This document shows positions 60,907 to 64,000 of a DNA stretch of 64,000 nucleotides, one piece after another (position 1 is the first letter of the stretch; every line of letters starts with the position of its first letter). Source of the stretch: Gammaproteobacteria bacterium (GTDB lineage Bacteria; Pseudomonadota; Gammaproteobacteria; Pseudomonadales; IMCC2047). Made by a program: the position numbers and the translations under genes. The notes beneath the pieces are model-generated. The model saw only the letters and a program-made list of their open reading frames with translations, ran no database searches and had not been told where the DNA came from. Location of the stretch: the NCBI GenBank assembly GCA_021773395.1, contig JAJFKB010000015.1:29941-93940 (forward strand), in the 5' to 3' direction.

Positions 60907-60922
60907 TTCAACAATTGTTGAA
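60907..60922. promoter_or_regulatory. Perfect 16-bp palindrome, candidate TetR operator
   Basis: TTCAACAATTGTTGAA is self-complementary. It lies four bases after a TTGACA-like -35 (60898-60903) reading toward the symporter gene and between the two divergent starts. The position fits a steric repressor site for the adjacent TetR protein. Confidence 0.6.
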
Positions 60923-60970
60923 AACTAGGTAACTTCAATCATACCATACCCGTAATAGAGGTCGAAGAAA

Positions 60971-62443
60971 GTGTCCGCAGAAGTCTTTAAATATCTGGTT
61001 AGCGGTGTTTATGTAGTAGCAACTTTTGTACTTTCCTGGATAGGAATGAAGAGAACCCGGGACCTGCGAGGGTTTTCTATAGGTAATAAGGATATGAACC
61101 CTTACTTGATAGGAATTACGCTGGCCGCATCCATTGCGTCAACGGCTACCTTTGTCATCAATCCGGGTTTTGTATATACGCATGGTTTGTCAGCTTATCT
61201 GCATTATGGTGTGGCCGCGTCGCTGGGCATTGTTACGGCCTTTGTGTTGCTGACACGTGGATTTTTACGTGTCGGTGACCAGCACGGCGCCCTGACTATT
61301 CCCGAGTGGATTTATCATCGTTATCAGCATCGCGGATTTAGTCTGTTTTTTGCTTTTATTAATCTGCTTTCCATTACTTTTGTCGTTTTAATTCTGGTGG
61401 GTTGCAGTCTGCTGGTTACTGGATTATTTGGTGTTGAGAGAGAGATAGCTCTGATTTTGATCCTGCTTTTCGTCTTTTCCTATGTTCTGATGGGCGGAAC
61501 GTACGCACACGCCTACACCAATACCCTGCAGGGCATTATGATGCTGGGTATCAGTCTGTTTTTGTTTGTGAACGGGCTAAAATATTTTGATGCAGGATTT
61601 TTTGTCTCGCTGGAGCAGTTTGGAGAGCATTATGCTCAACCCTACAACAGCGAAAGTAACCTCTACTATGATTTCTTTTCTGTGTTTGGTAGCGGGTTTA
61701 TTGTGACCTTTGCGCTGATGTTGCAACCCCATATCCTGACCAAAGTGCTGTATCTTCGCAGTGAGGGTGACATTAATAAATTTATTGTAACTACGGTCGT
61801 TGTGGGATTTTGTTTTGCACTGATGCTGATGCTCGGGTTTTACGCGCAGTTGTCTGGAGTTGAGGCAACTTCTCAGGATCGCGTGGTCACCGAATATCTA
61901 CTCGTGGAGTTTTCCGGGACAGCATGGGGTGCCTACGTACTCACTTTCGTTTTTATCACCCTGTTGGCGGCCGGAATGAGCACCCTGGACGGCATCCTGG
62001 TTTCCTTATCGGCAATGGTAGTGAATGATATTTACCAACCGCTGTTTGGTACCCGTTCGGGTGGCCAGGGGCTTATGTTATCCCGCATCGTATTGGTGTT
62101 TGTAGGTGTGATCGCTGGTCTGCTTGCCTGGCATCCTCCACAGCTTGTGGGGCTGTTTGCGCAGAAAGGGGTATATGGTCTGGCTGCTGCATCTCTGGTG
62201 CCTTTGTTGTTTGGTGTGATGGTGAAGCGGGAGCTGCCACTTTGGGCGGTTGCAGGCTGTGCTTATTCTGCGCTGGCTATCCACTTGGTCCTTAACCTGT
62301 GGATGGGTGTCGCGAATCCCGCCGTTTCAGCCAGTTATGCGATTATTGTATCGCTGACAATGGGTCTGGTGTTGTTGGCGGTGCTTCGTTTCAAAGGGGT
62401 GGCGGAACCGATAGAGGTTGCGGATCGAGCAGATGCCCAGTAA
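60971..62443 (+). CDS. Sodium/solute symporter (SSS family)
   Basis: 490 residues from GTG 60971 (AGAGG upstream). About 13 predicted membrane helices; the early part RGFSIGNKDMNPYLIGITLAASIAS-like region and FLLTRGFLRVGDQHGALTIPEW match the LeuT-fold sodium/solute symporters (PutP-like). The Ala/Ser pair of the Na2 site is plausible in TLLAAGMSTLDGILVSLSAM. Substrate could be proline, a carboxylate or pantothenate. It ends at the boundary to the mobile-element remnants. Confidence 0.88.
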   Translation: MSAEVFKYLVSGVYVVATFVLSWIGMKRTRDLRGFSIGNKDMNPYLIGITLAASIASTATFVINPGFVYTHGLSAYLHYGVAASLGIVTAFVLLTRGFLRVGDQHGALTIPEWIYHRYQHRGFSLFFAFINLLSITFVVLILVGCSLLVTGLFGVEREIALILILLFVFSYVLMGGTYAHAYTNTLQGIMMLGISLFLFVNGLKYFDAGFFVSLEQFGEHYAQPYNSESNLYYDFFSVFGSGFIVTFALMLQPHILTKVLYLRSEGDINKFIVTTVVVGFCFALMLMLGFYAQLSGVEATSQDRVVTEYLLVEFSGTAWGAYVLTFVFITLLAAGMSTLDGILVSLSAMVVNDIYQPLFGTRSGGQGLMLSRIVLVFVGVIAGLLAWHPPQLVGLFAQKGVYGLAAASLVPLLFGVMVKRELPLWAVAGCAYSALAIHLVLNLWMGVANPAVSASYAIIVSLTMGLVLLAVLRFKGVAEPIEVADRADAQ

Positions 62444-62466
62444 TTGGGTAACCACTCTATAGTGTT

Positions 62467-62556
62467 GGCTATACACTCAGGGAGATGGGCGATTACTATG
62501 GGAGTCACTATTCAACAGTGAGTGGTATTTTGAGGGATCATAAATCAAAGACCTGA
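62467..62556 (+). pseudogene. C-terminal remnant of a Y1/REP-associated transposase
   Basis: A 29-codon frame ending at TGA 62556 reads GYTLREMGDYYGSHYSTVSG and then ILRDHKSKT. This is the DnaA/HTH-like tail (GYTLREIG...HYSTVSRIV) of REP-associated tyrosine transposases. No start or N-terminal HuH part is left. CAAAGACCTGACCCC directly after it is the typical end sequence linked to these elements. Remnant only. Confidence 0.6.
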
Positions 62557-62576
62557 CCCCATCCGTGCATGACCCC

Positions 62577-62845
62577 ATCCGTGTGTTGACCTGGATCACT
62601 GGATTCGTCGCAGAGTAACAATGGCCTATTGGCGTCAGTGGCGAAAACCACGCACCAAGGTAAGGAATTTGATAAAGCGTGGCGTTAAAATACAGTCCGC
62701 TGTTGCGTGTGGCATTACCAGCAAAGGACCGTGGCGTAGTTCAAAAACTCCAGGGATTAACCAGGCATTATCCGATGCTTACCTTGAATCTGAGGGGCTT
62801 TACTCGCTACGCGATGGTTGGATCAGGCTTCACTATCCTAAGTGA
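62577..62845 (+). pseudogene. 3' remnant of a group II intron reverse transcriptase
   Basis: An open stretch after a TGA reads DLDHWIRRRVTMAYWRQWRK and then PRTKVRNLIKRGV, PWRSSKTPGINQALSDAYL, EGLYSLRDGWIRLHYPK. These are the maturase and C-terminal blocks of group II intron-encoded proteins (xxWKRPRTRxRNLxxLG, then GPWRxxxSPxxxxALSNAWF). The reverse transcriptase core upstream is missing. An ATG at 62621 would give 74 residues. Not functional alone. Confidence 0.75.
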
Positions 62846-62914
62846 AACGCCCTGTGCGGATCCGCATGCAGGGTGTTGTGGGGGCCGGAGGCTAGATACC
62901 TCCGGCTACCCGAT
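62577..62914 (+). mobile_element. Truncated group II intron (class C-attC-like), 3' end
   Basis: After the RT remnant, 62846-62878 forms a domain V-like hairpin: CCCTGTGCGG pairs with CCGCA-CAGGG around ATCC with a two-base TG bulge. 62879-62914 forms a domain VI-like stem, GCCGGAGG with CCTCCGGC, ending ACCCGAT. The intron end meets TATGTTGC, resembling the TATGGGTTGC that follows TTTTGT in the neighbouring attC. The orientation is opposite to the cassettes, as known for group IIC-attC introns. The 5' intron part is missing. Confidence 0.65.
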
Positions 62915-63246
62915 TATGTTGCATTTGATGTTCCTGCCATTCCAAAAATACCGAAAAACAGGCTAAAAAAGAGAATTAAATACACAAAGAAAAATGCTAG
63001 CGTGAAATCAGATAATTTGCTCAAACCTGGGTCGTTTAGCTCTCTATGTTCACGTCTCCCGATAAATTTGAGAGTGGCATATCCCGTTTTCATTGAATTG
63101 TTCCAAAACAGACTTGGCTTGCCCATTCCTTCATATTTTTCAGGATGTTGTCGCTCTAAGCGAATAAAAATTGCTTTAAGCAATACAAACCAAATTAAAA
63201 CCATTGCCATCAAAAGCCCGAAAACTACTAGAAACAATTCATCCAT
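62914..63246 (-). CDS. Cassette-borne UspB-like membrane protein
   Basis: 110 residues. Helices are at about 3-23 and 82-103. The middle part has LERQHPEKYEGMGKPSLFWN, then FIGRREHRELNDPGLSKLSD, a layout like UspB-type small membrane proteins and like many integron-cassette products of unknown function. The start (63246) is about 19 bases from the attC box of the next cassette and the stop falls at the intron end. Role unknown. Confidence 0.7.
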   Translation of the reverse strand: MDELFLVVFGLLMAMVLIWFVLLKAIFIRLERQHPEKYEGMGKPSLFWNNSMKTGYATLKFIGRREHRELNDPGLSKLSDFTLAFFFVYLILFFSLFFGIFGMAGTSNAT

Positions 63247-63264
63247 ATTATTTCGCTCTTAGCA

Positions 63265-63344
63265 ACATAACGCTCAGCATAAGGGGCCGCGCGATTTTCG
63301 CGGTCCCGGTGAGTGAAGCGAACAGCTTAATGCTTTTGTTATGG
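63265..63344 (-). repeat. attC recombination site 1
   Basis: Read on the minus strand, outer boxes CCATAAC (63344-63338) and GTTATGT (63271-63265) enclose nearly complementary arms: AAAGCATTAAG against CTTATGCTGAGC with an extra unpaired base, and a GC-rich variable middle (GGGACCGCG against CGCGCGGCCCC). This is the layout of an integron attC site, 80 bases. It stands 18 bases after the stop of the gene at 63363-63842. Confidence 0.75.
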
Positions 63345-63362
63345 GTTGCTTGATAAACAAAT

Positions 63363-63842
63363 TTACTCTCGTGATTTCTGCAAGATTTCTTTCGTCATTT
63401 TTTGTAAAGGCATTAATGAATCTAAAGAGCTTCGATAGTATTTCTTAAACTCTTCCAGAGCTTCTTCACGCCTTATTCTCTTCAATTCCCCTCCATTCGT
63501 TAATATTTGGAGAACGTAATAGGATTCATCTTCTTCGGGTGTTTTGCCAACACTCATGGTCGGATGAGATCGCAAACCATGATGGGCAAATGCATTTCTT
63601 AATGCTCCAACTTGATGCAGTGCATTTCTATCAATTTTAATTTCTAGCTTTTTTGAAATCGCTACTACCAATTTAATTTTTGCTCCTAATGACATGATGG
63701 AGCTATCTAAAACAACATGCCAAACGAACTCAAACGCTTCTTTTCGAGGTGACAGATAATTGTGAATTATCTGATTTATCAAATTCTCTATATGGTCAAC
63801 ACCGTCTATTACATTACTTACATCTGAATTGGTTTCACTCAT
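63363..63842 (-). CDS. Cassette-borne HEPN/MltR-like protein
   Basis: 159 residues, all-helical. ALRNAFAHHG carries the R-x4-H pattern (RNAFAH) of HEPN domains, and the region SLGAKIKLVVAISKKLEIKI followed by HQVGALRNAFAHH is also like MltR proteins. HEPN proteins are often RNases in toxin-antitoxin or defence roles; no antitoxin gene (for example MNT) is beside it in this cassette. Its start lies 13 bases inside attC 2 and its stop 18 bases before attC 1, exactly as a cassette gene. Confidence 0.7.
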   Translation of the reverse strand: MSETNSDVSNVIDGVDHIENLINQIIHNYLSPRKEAFEFVWHVVLDSSIMSLGAKIKLVVAISKKLEIKIDRNALHQVGALRNAFAHHGLRSHPTMSVGKTPEEDESYYVLQILTNGGELKRIRREEALEEFKKYYRSSLDSLMPLQKMTKEILQKSRE

Positions 63843-63855
63843 ACTATGTATTTAC

Positions 63856-63974
63856 CCATAACGCCTAGATAACCAACCTTGCAAAAACCAAAAAAAGATC
63901 CATTACCCTGATGGTTGGCACGGGTCTCTCGTATGAAATGCGTTTGCAAGGTTGTGTTCATCGTCTTGTTGCAC
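63856..63974 (-). repeat. attC-like recombination site 2
   Basis: Minus strand: GTGCAAC (63974-63968) and GTTATGG (63862-63856) frame inverted arms that share ACAACCTTGCAAA and its complement TTTGCAAGGTTG, with an AT-rich central region. The size (about 119 bases) and spacing to the next gene fit an attC. The boxes are less perfect than in site 1. It belongs to a cassette whose gene lies beyond the window. Confidence 0.65.
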
Positions 63975-64000
63975 GTGATCGCTGGCACGGACTAGCGGGG

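Noticed and set aside
1-64000. tRNA, rRNA or prophage genes.
   Set aside because: No cloverleaf, rRNA-like sequence or phage structural genes were recognised by eye; a covariance search would be needed to exclude small RNA genes.

Overview
The window looks like a chromosomal stretch from a gammaproteobacterium, probably aquatic. It carries a RapA (HepA)-type RNA polymerase recycling ATPase, YaeQ, DinB, a DeaD-like cold-shock helicase, an LpxA-type lipid A acyltransferase, a YbbA/YbbP/AttH-like ABC system and many c-di-GMP proteins. No rRNA, tRNA, phage or CRISPR locus was seen. The organism cannot be named from the sequence alone.

Layout. 1-5 kb: methyltransferase (open at the left edge), FmdB-like protein, YaeQ, RapA. 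5-9 kb: a 1308-residue periplasmic-sensor PAS/GAF/PAS/GGDEF/EAL protein. 9-14 kb: a two-subunit molybdenum hydroxylase (IorAB type), a Dabb lipoprotein, an FMN reductase and a YaiI protein. 14-17 kb: DeaD helicase and DNA polymerase IV on either side of a 475-base divergent intergenic region, then a MITE-like inverted repeat. 17.5-21.7 kb: a membrane cluster with a CASTOR/POLLUX-like channel, a voltage-gated K+ channel, a PycTM-like membrane protein and a lipoprotein. 22-29.8 kb: DUF2254 protein, then a signalling operon (class III nucleotide cyclase with receiver, single-domain receiver, hybrid histidine kinase), a DUF3307 protein and a beheaded GGDEF/EAL gene. 30-34 kb: ABC-2 exporter, thiopurine methyltransferase, MATE-like transporter. 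34.7-39.2 kb: AttH-like lipocalin plus FtsX-type ABC transporter. 39.5-46 kb: metallopeptidases, methionine gamma-lyase with an Lrp regulator, a TudS/YbgA-like protein and two c-type heme proteins. 46-56 kb: an HD-domain pseudogene with two in-frame stops behind a diguanylate cyclase, DUF2235, DUF1643, a GlxA/AraC regulator, a transglutaminase-like protein, a zinc peptidase and two YceI-family proteins. 56-62.4 kb: a TetR-HAD-LpxA-hydrolase-rubredoxin-AcuI operon divergent from a sodium/solute symporter.

The right end (62.45-64 kb) differs from the rest. It holds a 29-codon transposase tail, the 3' end of a group II intron (RT tail plus domains V and VI), and two minus-strand genes with attC-like sites. 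I read this as the distal end of an integron cassette array, with the integrase expected to the right of the window. The intron lies opposite in orientation to the cassettes and ends where the missing attC of the last cassette should begin, as expected for a group IIC-attC intron.

Other threads are an unusual number of short exact tandem duplications (7-20 bp units), including one that duplicates the ribosome binding site and start codon of the methionine gamma-lyase gene; two dispersed repeat families; and several strong palindromes in divergent promoters.
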